A stretch of DNA of 64,000 nt from NCBI GenBank assembly GCA_002350625.1, contig DEFE01000004.1, positions 105,909 to 169,908 on the forward strand, in the 5' to 3' direction. The notes under the pieces are model-generated. The model had not been told where the DNA came from, ran no database searches, and saw only the letters and a program-made list of their open reading frames with translations. This DNA comes from Lachnospiraceae bacterium UBA2860. GTDB lineage: Bacteria; Bacillota; Clostridia; Lachnospirales; Lachnospiraceae. The stretch's first letter is position 1. Each line of letters opens with the position of its first letter. This document shows, one piece after another, positions 42,576 through 51,533 of the stretch. The position numbers were made by a program, and so were the translations under genes.

Positions 42576-44708
42576 CTATACACGGTAATGATCAAGCAAT
42601 ACGCCCAGCTTTCGATGAACTGTAACGACGTATTCCAGACACTCCCTGGCTTCCACTATGGATATTGTGTGGCTGTGCGCAGACCGGTTCCGGTAGTCAT
42701 CCCGGATCTTCGCTATAACCGGCATCTGTGATTTCATCTCTTTATACGAATTTGCGGGATTAATGAGAAGCTGTTCCTCAGCATACCGCTTGAATTCATT
42801 CCACGCTTTTTGATCCGCAACTCTTCCGGAATCATCAAGGCCGATGATATAGCGCAGCTTTCCCAGCGTGATCTGGTTTTCCTTGAGGAGCTTTCGGGGG
42901 CCGGACTGTTTCCTGTCCTGCTTTTCGAAGCACTCGTCCGGCAGCTTCTCAAGGCCGCGCACATTTCCGTAGCACGCGGTCTCATACTCTACAAATCCGC
43001 TGAAGATGCGCTTCTTCAGCTCGTACTCGCAGGCCTTTCCCACTTGGACGCAGATGCCGGAAAAATCGATCATGCGGTCATATTCCTTCAGATTGTCGTA
43101 CGCCATCATGGCGGTCACAATCCAGGTTCTGGACTGCGCGCTCATCTTGTTCCAGGCGCCCTTCCCCAGAGATTTTCTTGCCAGCTTCTGGTATTTGGAA
43201 TCGGCTTCACTGATCATGTCCCCGCTTTCTTTCGCGAGGTCCTCCATCTGTTCTTCCGGATCCTTCTTCCCTTCGACCATCTCGCTGATGAAGCTCCGGA
43301 TCCGGTTCTGACGCTGGATTAATTGAGACAGCTCTCCTGAGAGATAATTCCTGAGCGCGTCATTTTCACACAGGAGCATTGCTCCTCTCCGCCCCGAAGA
43401 GATTGCTTTGTAGATTCCCTGCTTTTGGTTTTTCTGAATTGTGATCTCGCCGGATTTGGGATCATAGACGACATTTGCCGGCAGCACGACGCGCGCCATC
43501 CCATCCCGGCCCTTCCCGTCAAAATCATCCTTGGATTTTACGAGGAGGATCGTATAGCGCGCCGGATCATAGTCTTCTCTTCTGATTTCAGCCAGCTGCA
43601 GCCGATTCACAAGCCAGCGCATCCCTCTTCCGCCGTCCGCGAAACAGGCGTTATGATTCATGCGGGTGATTGTCAGCTGTGCTCCTTCCCTCTCGGCCCG
43701 CGCGGTCAGCACGGCATCCTTCTCAAAGTGCTTTAGTCCCGGATTCAGAAGGGAGTCGCACAAAAAGATGCTCACTTTACAATATGCCAGCTGCTCATAG
43801 GACCCGCCGTCCTCCTCGCTGATGATGATAAGGTCCGGTGTGCCGTCCGGGTGTTCCTCTCCCGAAAGCATCTGCACATTCTTTCCCTCACTCTCCAGCT
43901 TTTCCATGACGCTGCCGATGATTTCACCATTTCCGGCCTGCTCCTCTATCACGTACCACGCCTTTCGTCTGCGCCGCACATTGTTTATGATTGAGGAAAA
44001 GAGATAGATCTGATCTTCGTTCATGTCTTCCGCGGGGAGAGCGGCTGAGCGGGCTTCGATGGCACTGAGTCTTCGAAGAGCCTCGGCGCCTCCGCCCCTG
44101 CTGATGACCGGCTCGAGAAAATGCCTCAGCTCCTCAGTGTCGTTGGCATAAAAGACCGGATACTCGTCCGTGAGCTGATCGTCGTAATCAGTGACGATAT
44201 CCGAATCGCAGGAATAGAAGCAGTCAAACAAAAAAGAAGCACTCTCGTAGCTGACCCTCCCGAGATCTTCTTCCGGTATCCCCTTGAATAAGCGGCGGGC
44301 AAAGCTGTTCATGAGGCGGGAAGGGTGGATTGTCGTCCACCTGGTATTCCCTTCCCGAAATGAGACAATGTCATCTGCCCTGGTCAGTCTGACCCCGCTT
44401 CCCGCATAGACGCCCAGAAGGCTGTAGCGGAAGACGTCTTCTGAACAGGAGGCAAAGATCAGCTTCATATGGCTGGCTCCTGCGCTCTCCTCGAGATCCA
44501 CGCGTATCCCTGTCTCCGGATCACAATACGATCCGGAGCCTTCCAGCATGTCATAGAGGATTGTGAGCGCGTATTTCCAGGCATAGCGAAGTTCACCGGT
44601 AACGGTCTTTCCGGAAGAAGCTTCATACTCCGCACAAAGAAAATTCACCAGTCTCTTTGTCCGGATATCCTTCTTGAATTGAGCCGCATTGTTCTCATAG
44701 ACTCTCAT
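42576..44708 (-). CDS. Putative pseudo-helicase (DUF2075-like) with C-terminal HEPN domain
   Basis: This 710-residue protein is not a family I can name. Residues about 235-460 follow the order of DUF2075 SF1-type helicases: a MNEDQIYLFSSI segment (LTEEQ-like), YVIEEQAGNGEIIG at 252-265 where the P-loop should be (AGNGE instead of GTGK), PDLIIISEEDGG in place of Walker B, NHNACFADGGRGMRWL at 351-366, and SSGRRGAMLLCENDALRNYL near 437-456. The ATP-binding Lys and Walker-B DE are lost. The C-terminus (about 560-710) is helical and ends with R673-N674-x3-H678, the RNxxxH motif of HEPN ribonucleases. GC is visibly lower than in flanking genes. No clear ribosome-binding site precedes the ATG; the leader is AT-rich. 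It lies head-on behind tRNA-Gln. Confidence 0.6.
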   Translation of the reverse strand: MRVYENNAAQFKKDIRTKRLVNFLCAEYEASSGKTVTGELRYAWKYALTILYDMLEGSGSYCDPETGIRVDLEESAGASHMKLIFASCSEDVFRYSLLGVYAGSGVRLTRADDIVSFREGNTRWTTIHPSRLMNSFARRLFKGIPEEDLGRVSYESASFLFDCFYSCDSDIVTDYDDQLTDEYPVFYANDTEELRHFLEPVISRGGGAEALRRLSAIEARSAALPAEDMNEDQIYLFSSIINNVRRRRKAWYVIEEQAGNGEIIGSVMEKLESEGKNVQMLSGEEHPDGTPDLIIISEEDGGSYEQLAYCKVSIFLCDSLLNPGLKHFEKDAVLTARAEREGAQLTITRMNHNACFADGGRGMRWLVNRLQLAEIRREDYDPARYTILLVKSKDDFDGKGRDGMARVVLPANVVYDPKSGEITIQKNQKQGIYKAISSGRRGAMLLCENDALRNYLSGELSQLIQRQNRIRSFISEMVEGKKDPEEQMEDLAKESGDMISEADSKYQKLARKSLGKGAWNKMSAQSRTWIVTAMMAYDNLKEYDRMIDFSGICVQVGKACEYELKKRIFSGFVEYETACYGNVRGLEKLPDECFEKQDRKQSGPRKLLKENQITLGKLRYIIGLDDSGRVADQKAWNEFKRYAEEQLLINPANSYKEMKSQMPVIAKIRDDYRNRSAHSHTISIVEARECLEYVVTVHRKLGVLLDHYRV

Positions 44709-44780
44709 AACAATTTATATAATAAATTAGTCCTTTCGGTTACGCAGGCGGAAACCGACTGCCCTTGCGAGGGCAGGGGG

Positions 44781-45995
44781 TCATGCTTTTTCAGACTGCC
44801 CGGTCTCTGCCTCGGCCGCCGCCTTCATATCTTCGAGGAAGCCCGCGAGGCGCTCCTTCGTCACGTGCTGCATCACGACGATATGCGACAGCGCACCGCC
44901 CAGTCTGTCGTCGAAGTCGGGCGCGAGGCCGTACTTTTCCGTGATCTCCTTCGGCGGCTGTTTGAAATAAACCGTGTTCGACATGGGCTCGAGCCAGGCC
45001 GGCCAGTCGATCCCGTTCAGCGACTCTTTCAACCAGGCCGCCGTCTCCAGCATGCCTTTCGTCTGCTCCGTAAAATCTTCCTGACTTGTGTGCTGCAGGA
45101 TCCACCACAGCTTCAGCGGGATCATGGCGGAGCGCGAGCAGTTGATCATCGGCATGTTGCAGTTGAGGTAGCTGACGTCAAAGCGGTGCTGATTGTCTCT
45201 GACGTCCATCGTGGTGAGGAAAAAGCCCGCGGGCTCGTCCATGCCGAAATACTTGTGGCCGCTGATCGCGATGGAATCAAAGGGATGCACCTTCCTGTTC
45301 ACATAGTCCCTGAACTCCGTGTACGGCAGATATCCGCCGAAGAGCGCGGCGTCTATGTGGCGGTAAACGGCCGTCTCCGGATGCCTGCCAAGGATCTCGT
45401 TGATTGCGTCCATATCGTCCACACCGCCCTTAAAGGTAGTGCCCATCGCAAAAACGACGAGCGCGGGCCGGTCCGGAATGAGTTCCTTCTCAAATGCCTC
45501 CGGGATCATCCTTCCGTGCACGTCGGCCGGGATGATTTTAAGGTCCAGATTCTGCAGGTCCGCCAGCCGTCTGCTTGAGTAATGCGCGTCTTCGGACACG
45601 TAGACCACCGGGGCCTGCCCCGTCTTCTTCTTCAGGTAGTTTGCCCCGAAGTAGATGCCGTGATTGTTCCCGTCGGTGCCGCTGAACGTGATGATGCCCC
45701 ACAGATTGTCCTTGTCGAAGCCATAGAGCGGCCCCAGCCGCTCGAGCACTTCGCGCTCAAACGCGAGCGAGTTCAGCTTAAAGTGCGACGGCTCCTCGTC
45801 GAAGGGGTCGCCCGCATTGTTGACCATCGTAAGGTTGAGTCCGCTTCCCATGAACCACTTGTAGAACCCGACCAGATGGATTTTCTGATTCACGGGATAG
45901 CCCATGAAAGTCGACCGGCTGATAAACAGCTCGCCGGCAAATTCGTCAAGGCGCTTTTCTGCGGGATCCGCTTCCGGAAAATGTAAGTCTGCCAT
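44781..45995 (-). CDS. PLP-dependent group II decarboxylase, histidine decarboxylase-like
   Basis: This is a pyridoxal-phosphate amino acid decarboxylase. Recognisable features are GYPVNQKIHLVGFYKWF, NNAGDPFDEEP, the TFSGTDGNNHGIYFGANYL cofactor region, HIDAALFGGYLPY and SGHKYFGMDEPAG with the Schiff-base Lys. The layout fits bacterial PLP-type histidine decarboxylases (404 residues; family about 380), which would make histamine. Substrate assignment from motifs alone is tentative. AGGAGG precedes the ATG. A hairpin CTGCCCT/AGGGCAG (44758-44775) lies between its stop and the next gene but lacks a good U-run. No antiporter gene is adjacent. Confidence 0.8.
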   Translation of the reverse strand: MADLHFPEADPAEKRLDEFAGELFISRSTFMGYPVNQKIHLVGFYKWFMGSGLNLTMVNNAGDPFDEEPSHFKLNSLAFEREVLERLGPLYGFDKDNLWGIITFSGTDGNNHGIYFGANYLKKKTGQAPVVYVSEDAHYSSRRLADLQNLDLKIIPADVHGRMIPEAFEKELIPDRPALVVFAMGTTFKGGVDDMDAINEILGRHPETAVYRHIDAALFGGYLPYTEFRDYVNRKVHPFDSIAISGHKYFGMDEPAGFFLTTMDVRDNQHRFDVSYLNCNMPMINCSRSAMIPLKLWWILQHTSQEDFTEQTKGMLETAAWLKESLNGIDWPAWLEPMSNTVYFKQPPKEITEKYGLAPDFDDRLGGALSHIVVMQHVTKERLAGFLEDMKAAAEAETGQSEKA

Positions 45996-46063
45996 TTTTA
46001 AATCCTCCTACTGATTTCTCTTTTTATTGATCTGACGGCTGTCCGCTGCCTTCTCCCGCGCCG

Positions 46064-46780
46064 TCACGCGCCGAAGAACTCCGCCACCGCGCAGTCCGGC
46101 CCGTCCTTCAGCGCGAGCGCCACCACCACGCGGTCCTTCTCCACATAGCGCTTCGGGACGAGCACGTCCCCGAGCTTTGCCTGGTGCAGATATTGCACGC
46201 GCAGCTCCCGCACGGAGAAGTCCGCGGGCAGGTAAGATGCCGCCATCTGAATGTACACGAGATTGTTGACGTGATGATTCGTATCGATCGCCATCGGCTG
46301 CACCTGAAGGGGCTCCTCCTCTTCCGGCGGCGTCTCCGGCAGGACGATCTTCCGCGGCGCGTATGCGAAGGACGTGAGCGCCGGCTCCGTGCCGAAAGCT
46401 TCGCTCTCCTCCTTCGGCACGCGGATCGGCATGTCCTTCACGAGATCATAATAAACCCAGCGGGAATACGCCTCCGCGTAAAGCGTCCCGTCCGGGCCGC
46501 TTAAGGTGAAGTTGCGGTCCCCCTCGATGCCGTGGAAGCGCGTGCCCCAGGTGCGCGTCGTCAGCGCCTCCCCGAAATGCGGCGTGCCCCTGAAAACGAT
46601 CTGCCAGGAGACGATGATCCAGCCTCTCTCGTCCGTGAGCCAGAAAGCGGGTCCCCGGCCGACCGCGTCCGAGTGAAAGACGGAGCAGTCCTGCATGCGG
46701 GAGACGATCGCGGGGAGAGTCATCGCGCCGTCGGGCGCAATCTCCGAGTATCTGACGCGGGACGTAAATTCATAGTGCAT
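46064..46780 (-). CDS. Acyl-ACP thioesterase
   Basis: This enzyme releases free fatty acids from acyl-carrier protein. The sequence shows the double hot-dog layout: an N-terminal half (YEFTSRVRYSEIAPDGAMTLPAI, WIIVSWQIVF, FHGIEGDRNF) and a C-terminal half with IDTNHHVNNLVYIQMA, which carries the Asn/His catalytic motif of FatA/FatB-like enzymes. The length of 238 residues is normal for the clostridial group. AAGGAG lies upstream of the ATG. It diverges from recQ and stands alone. Confidence 0.9.
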   Translation of the reverse strand: MHYEFTSRVRYSEIAPDGAMTLPAIVSRMQDCSVFHSDAVGRGPAFWLTDERGWIIVSWQIVFRGTPHFGEALTTRTWGTRFHGIEGDRNFTLSGPDGTLYAEAYSRWVYYDLVKDMPIRVPKEESEAFGTEPALTSFAYAPRKIVLPETPPEEEEPLQVQPMAIDTNHHVNNLVYIQMAASYLPADFSVRELRVQYLHQAKLGDVLVPKRYVEKDRVVVALALKDGPDCAVAEFFGA

Positions 46781-46906
46781 AGCGTTCTCCTTTTCTCCTG
46801 TTGACGCGCGGCGGATTTGTGTGCATCAATGTCTGTACCGCATAAGCTGCGCATCATCCTAAAAGAGTTTATCACATTTGCGTCCGCGGAAAAAGAAGGA
46901 TCAGCC

Positions 46907-48433
<1,527 letters not shown>

Positions 48434-48447
48434 ATGCGCTTTTTAAC

Positions 48448-48470
48448 CGCCTTGCACAAGGCGCTTTAAT
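48448..48470. terminator. Bidirectional terminator between recQ and tetR
   Basis: CGCCTTG-CA-CAAGGCG (48448-48463) is a perfect palindrome, flanked by CTTTAATT on the recQ side and by a minus-strand A-rich stretch on the other. It serves the converging genes, best in the recQ direction. Confidence 0.7.
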
Positions 48471-49074
48471 TGTCCTGGTTCCTGATGAGGCCGGACAGTC
48501 CGTGAATCAGCAGATCGATCATCTGCTGTTCCGACTTCTCCGTGTGGCTCGTGCCGCCCGTCACGACGCGGAACGCGAGCGACGTCGTCGTGTCCGTGAT
48601 GTAGTACCAGAGGATGTCTTCGGGGATCCGGTTTGTGAAATGCACCGCCGCGTCCATGTTGGCGACGACCTGCCGGAAAGCGCCGAAATACGTCACTTCC
48701 TTCTGCTGGATCTCATCCGTAAAGCGCGGCGAATTGCGGTACCTGTTATAGTACAGCGTCTTCAGCGGATTATCCAGAAGATAGTGGTAATAACTCACCC
48801 ATCTTTTTTTCACGAACTGCAGGATCTCTTCTTTCGTCTCCGGTATCTCCTCGTCGTCCTGAAAAAACGACGCGATCTCGCGGTCGATCATGAAAAAGGT
48901 CTCGTCGAGCAGATCCTGCTTGCTTTTAAAGTGGTAATATAGAGACCCTTCAGCCACACCTGCCTCGGCCGCCCATTTCTTTGTCGTGAACCCCTCAAAT
49001 CCATATTGCGCGACAATGCGGATCGCGGCATTCATCATCAGGGCGCGGCTCTCTTCTTCGCTCCCGGTGATCAT
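48466..49074 (-). CDS. TetR-family transcriptional regulator
   Basis: The N-terminal helix-turn-helix reads IVAQYGFEGFTTKKWAAEAG-VAEGSLYYHFKSKQDLL, typical of TetR repressors; the remaining 140 residues form the variable ligand domain. The length is 202 residues. I chose the ATG at 49074 because AAAGGAGG lies five bases upstream; an in-frame start 24 codons further out would run into the promoter. A perfect 14-bp palindrome in its own promoter suggests autoregulation. The only divergent neighbour is the cytidylate-kinase-like gene, a possible second target. The ligand is unknown. Confidence 0.92.
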   Translation of the reverse strand: MITGSEEESRALMMNAAIRIVAQYGFEGFTTKKWAAEAGVAEGSLYYHFKSKQDLLDETFFMIDREIASFFQDDEEIPETKEEILQFVKKRWVSYYHYLLDNPLKTLYYNRYRNSPRFTDEIQQKEVTYFGAFRQVVANMDAAVHFTNRIPEDILWYYITDTTTSLAFRVVTGGTSHTEKSEQQMIDLLIHGLSGLIRNQDN

Positions 49075-49117
49075 TAAGGCCTCCTTTTGTTCGAATTTTA
49101 ATACATAAGTTCGTACT

Positions 49118-49146
49118 AGTATATCATTTCCGGAAATGGACAGCAA
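49118..49146 (-). promoter_or_regulatory. tetR promoter with palindromic operator
   Basis: On the minus strand TTGCTG (49141-49146) is followed after 17 bases by TATACT (49118-49123). The spacer contains the perfect palindrome CATTTCCGGAAATG (49125-49138), placed where a TetR dimer would exclude polymerase. Confidence 0.8.
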
Positions 49147-49273
49147 TGAAAAAAAGTGATCACGCCATTTTCAGATTTTGTGCTAAAATATGACTATAAG
49201 TCTGAATGCACCGCGGCATCCAGCGAAGCTGCCATGCGATTCCGCGCAAAAAAGAAAAAAGGAGGGTTCCCAC

Positions 49274-49891
49274 ATGAAACTGTGCCGCAAGCTGCTCCTC
49301 ACGATCGGCCGCGAATACGGAAGCGGAGAGAAAATCATCACCGAAATCCTGAGCCATGACCTGAACATACCCGTCTTTGACAAGAATCTGATCTCCATGA
49401 TCGCGAAAAAGCACGGCTTCGACGAGGCCGCGCTCGCCTCCTCCGACGAGCGGCTCGCCAATCCTTTCTTCGAGCCCTACACGCCCTACGGCACCGCCGA
49501 ATCCGGCACCCTCGCCGAGCGTCTCTTCATCCACCAGGCGGAAATCATCAAAGAAGAAGCAAACCGCGGCTCCGCGATCTTCGTCGGCCGCTGCGCCAAT
49601 GACATCCTGCGCCATTACGACGACGTCATCAGTATCTTCATCTTCGCGCCGAAAGCCGCGCGGATCAAGCGCGTCATGGAGCTGGAGCACATCTCGGACG
49701 CGGCCGCCGCGGAGAAGGACCTCCGCCGCGTGGACAAGGCGCGCCGCGCTTACTACCAGTTCTACACGGACAAGCGCTGGGGCTCGCCCGAGGGCATGGA
49801 CCTGCTGATCAACAGCGCCAGCGCCGGACCGGAAGCCGCCGCGCACACGATTGAGGATTACCTGCGCAGACGCGGCTACATCGAAGACTGA
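49274..49891 (+). CDS. Cytidylate kinase-like family protein
   Basis: This 205-residue P-loop protein belongs to the Cytidylate_kin2-like group. The N-terminus ITIGREYGSG-type segment (LLLTIGREYGSGEKIITEIL) is a variant phosphate loop, and IFVGRCANDILRHYDDVISIFIFAPKAARIKR matches the family core. It lacks a convincing CMP-binding domain, so the substrate is unknown. AGGAGG lies eight bases before the ATG. It is divergent from tetR and ends two bases before a palindromic repeat element. Confidence 0.85.
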   Translation: MKLCRKLLLTIGREYGSGEKIITEILSHDLNIPVFDKNLISMIAKKHGFDEAALASSDERLANPFFEPYTPYGTAESGTLAERLFIHQAEIIKEEANRGSAIFVGRCANDILRHYDDVISIFIFAPKAARIKRVMELEHISDAAAAEKDLRRVDKARRAYYQFYTDKRWGSPEGMDLLINSASAGPEAAAHTIEDYLRRRGYIED

Positions 49892-49893
49892 AC

Positions 49894-49920
49894 ATGACAC
49901 GGGGTCTGACCCCTTGTCAT
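49894..49920. repeat. 27-bp palindromic element, copy 2
   Basis: ATGACACGGGGTC, T, GACCCCTTGTCAT differs from the element at 24245-24271 by a single base, which creates one mismatch in the stem. It begins two bases after the stop of the kinase-like gene and is followed by ATAATT, so it may double as a weak terminator there. Confidence 0.75.
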
Positions 49921-49921
49921 A

Positions 49922-49951
49922 TAATTAAACGGGCGCTCAAAGGAGCGCCCG
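49922..49951 (-). terminator. Terminator overlapping the rsmI stop codon
   Basis: CGGGCGCTC (49930-49938) pairs perfectly with GAGCGCCCG (49943-49951) around 4 bases and is followed on the minus strand by UUUAAUUAU. The stem includes the last codons and the TGA of rsmI (49937-49939), so translating ribosomes would interfere with its folding. Confidence 0.75.
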
Positions 49952-50800
49952 GTACACGTCTCGTTTTGTGATGCCCCGGTCGCGGGCCGCCGCCTTCATC
50001 GCTTCCTTGCGGTCGAGGCCCAGCTGCTCGTAGTGCGCCACGTGCGCCGGGATATCCATCTGTTCCCATCTGGCCGCCGTCTCGGCAGCCAGTTCTTTTT
50101 TGCTCTTCCCGTCGATCACGAGCACGTATTCGCCCCGCGGTTTGTCCGCCCCGTCCGGATCTTCGCCGGTCCCGCCGAAGCGGGCCGCCGCCTCCCCGAG
50201 CGTCGTGCGCTCTACGGTCTCGAATTTCTTGGTGAGCTCTTTGCAAATGGCGACGCCGCGCGCTTCGCCGAGCACTTCCATGAGGGCGGCGAGCGTCCGG
50301 GCGAGTCTGTGCGGCGCCTCGTAGAAGATCATGGTCCGCGTCTCGTCCGCGATCCGCGCGAGCACTTCCTTTTTTTCGCTGTTTGCCTGCGGCAGAAAGC
50401 CCTCGAAGACGAAGCGTCTCGTGTCGGCTCCGGAGAGGGCGAGGGCCGTCACCGAGGCGCTCGCGCCGGGCACGGCCGTGACCGGGACGCTCACCTCCAT
50501 GCAGCGCTTCACGAGGATCTCGCCCGGGTCCGAGATCGCGGGCATGCCGGCGTCCGTGATGAGCGCGATATTTTCTCCCTCAAGGAGCCGCCGCACGAGC
50601 TCGCCGCTTTTTTCTTCCTCGTTGAACTTGTGGTAGCTCGTGACCGGCGTGCCGATGTCGTAGGCCTTAAGGAGCGGCCGCGAGGTCCGCGTGTCCTCGC
50701 AGGCGATCAGATCCGCCTCCTTCAGCACGCGGATCGCCCGCAGCGTCATATCTTCAAGGTTTCCGATCGGTGTCGCCACCAGATACAGTGTCCCCGCCAT
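49937..50800 (-). CDS. rsmI: 16S rRNA (cytidine-1402-2'-O)-methyltransferase RsmI
   Basis: This enzyme 2'-O-methylates C1402 of 16S rRNA in the decoding centre. The sequence starts LYLVATPIGNLEDMTLRAI and contains ACEDTRTS, LITDAGMPAISDPG and AVPGASASVTALALSG, the tetrapyrrole-methylase-like motifs of RsmI. The length of 287 residues is normal. It overlaps trmN6 by 47 bp, a conserved coupling in Bacillota. Confidence 0.97.
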   Translation of the reverse strand: MAGTLYLVATPIGNLEDMTLRAIRVLKEADLIACEDTRTSRPLLKAYDIGTPVTSYHKFNEEEKSGELVRRLLEGENIALITDAGMPAISDPGEILVKRCMEVSVPVTAVPGASASVTALALSGADTRRFVFEGFLPQANSEKKEVLARIADETRTMIFYEAPHRLARTLAALMEVLGEARGVAICKELTKKFETVERTTLGEAAARFGGTGEDPDGADKPRGEYVLVIDGKSKKELAAETAARWEQMDIPAHVAHYEQLGLDRKEAMKAAARDRGITKRDVYRALL

Positions 50801-51533
50801 AGATCCTTATTATCTCCTCCGTATACCTGTGGTCCTCCCCGTAGACGATGAGCGGGGGCGATACCTTTGTGCCCGGTCCGCCGCCGCGGACCGCCGTGAA
50901 GAGCACCATCGTCGGCGCCTTGTCCCGCGCGGGCTGCACAAAGCGGAGCGTCTTCATCTGAAAGCCATATCTTAAGAGCAGCGCGCAGATTTCCTGCAGC
51001 CGCTCCGGCCGGTGAATCATCGCGAGGCGGCCCCACATCTTAAGAAGGCGCGCGCTTTCCCGCACGATGTCCTCGAGCGTGCACGCGATCTCCGTCCGCG
51101 CGATCGCCACGGCCGCCGCTTCGCTTAAAAGTCCCGCCCCCTTCTTCATGTAGGGCGGATTGCAGGTGATGAGCGAAAAAGAGGCCGGGGCAAAGAGCTC
51201 CCCGGCCTTCCTGATATCCCCGACAGTGATCGTGATCTCGGAAGCAAGTCCGTTTTCGCTGACAGAGCGCGCGGCGATTTCGGCGGCGCGCTCCTGGATC
51301 TCGAGTCCGGTGATGTGAAATGGTTTCTCCGGCTGCCCCGTAAGGCCCGCTTTCTTCGCCACTGCGTGCAGGATCAGCGGAATCGGCGCGAAGCCCGTGC
51401 CCAGGTCGAGCACGCGGTCGCCCGAAAAGAGCGCCGGATAGTGCGCGAGAAGCACCGCGTCGATCCCGAAGCAGAACATCTCCGTGTCCTGGTAGATGCG
51501 GTACCCGTTCATGAGATCGTCGCAGCGGATCAT
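50754..51533 (-). CDS. tRNA1(Val) adenine-37-N6 methyltransferase-like (TrmN6/YabB)
   Basis: This is an SAM-dependent N6-adenine methyltransferase. Motif I reads VLDLGTGFAPIPLIL, and the catalytic NPPY motif is in SLITCNPPYMKKGAG. The length of 259 residues and position between ricT and rsmI match B. subtilis yabB. The ATG overlaps the ricT stop as ATGA. The last 16 codons overlap rsmI, giving an unusual Gly/Asp-rich tail. Confidence 0.92.
   Translation of the reverse strand: MIRCDDLMNGYRIYQDTEMFCFGIDAVLLAHYPALFSGDRVLDLGTGFAPIPLILHAVAKKAGLTGQPEKPFHITGLEIQERAAEIAARSVSENGLASEITITVGDIRKAGELFAPASFSLITCNPPYMKKGAGLLSEAAAVAIARTEIACTLEDIVRESARLLKMWGRLAMIHRPERLQEICALLLRYGFQMKTLRFVQPARDKAPTMVLFTAVRGGGPGTKVSPPLIVYGEDHRYTEEIIRIYGGDTVSGGDTDRKP

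Noticed and set aside
44756..44777. Strong terminator between the PLP decarboxylase and HEPN-protein genes
   Set aside because: A CTGCCCT/AGGGCAG stem is present but the following minus-strand sequence has only three U in a row, so I did not call it a terminator.
42408..44780. Prophage or integrative element at tRNA-Gln
   Set aside because: No integrase, structural or replication gene and no repeat of the tRNA end were found; only one possibly foreign gene is present.
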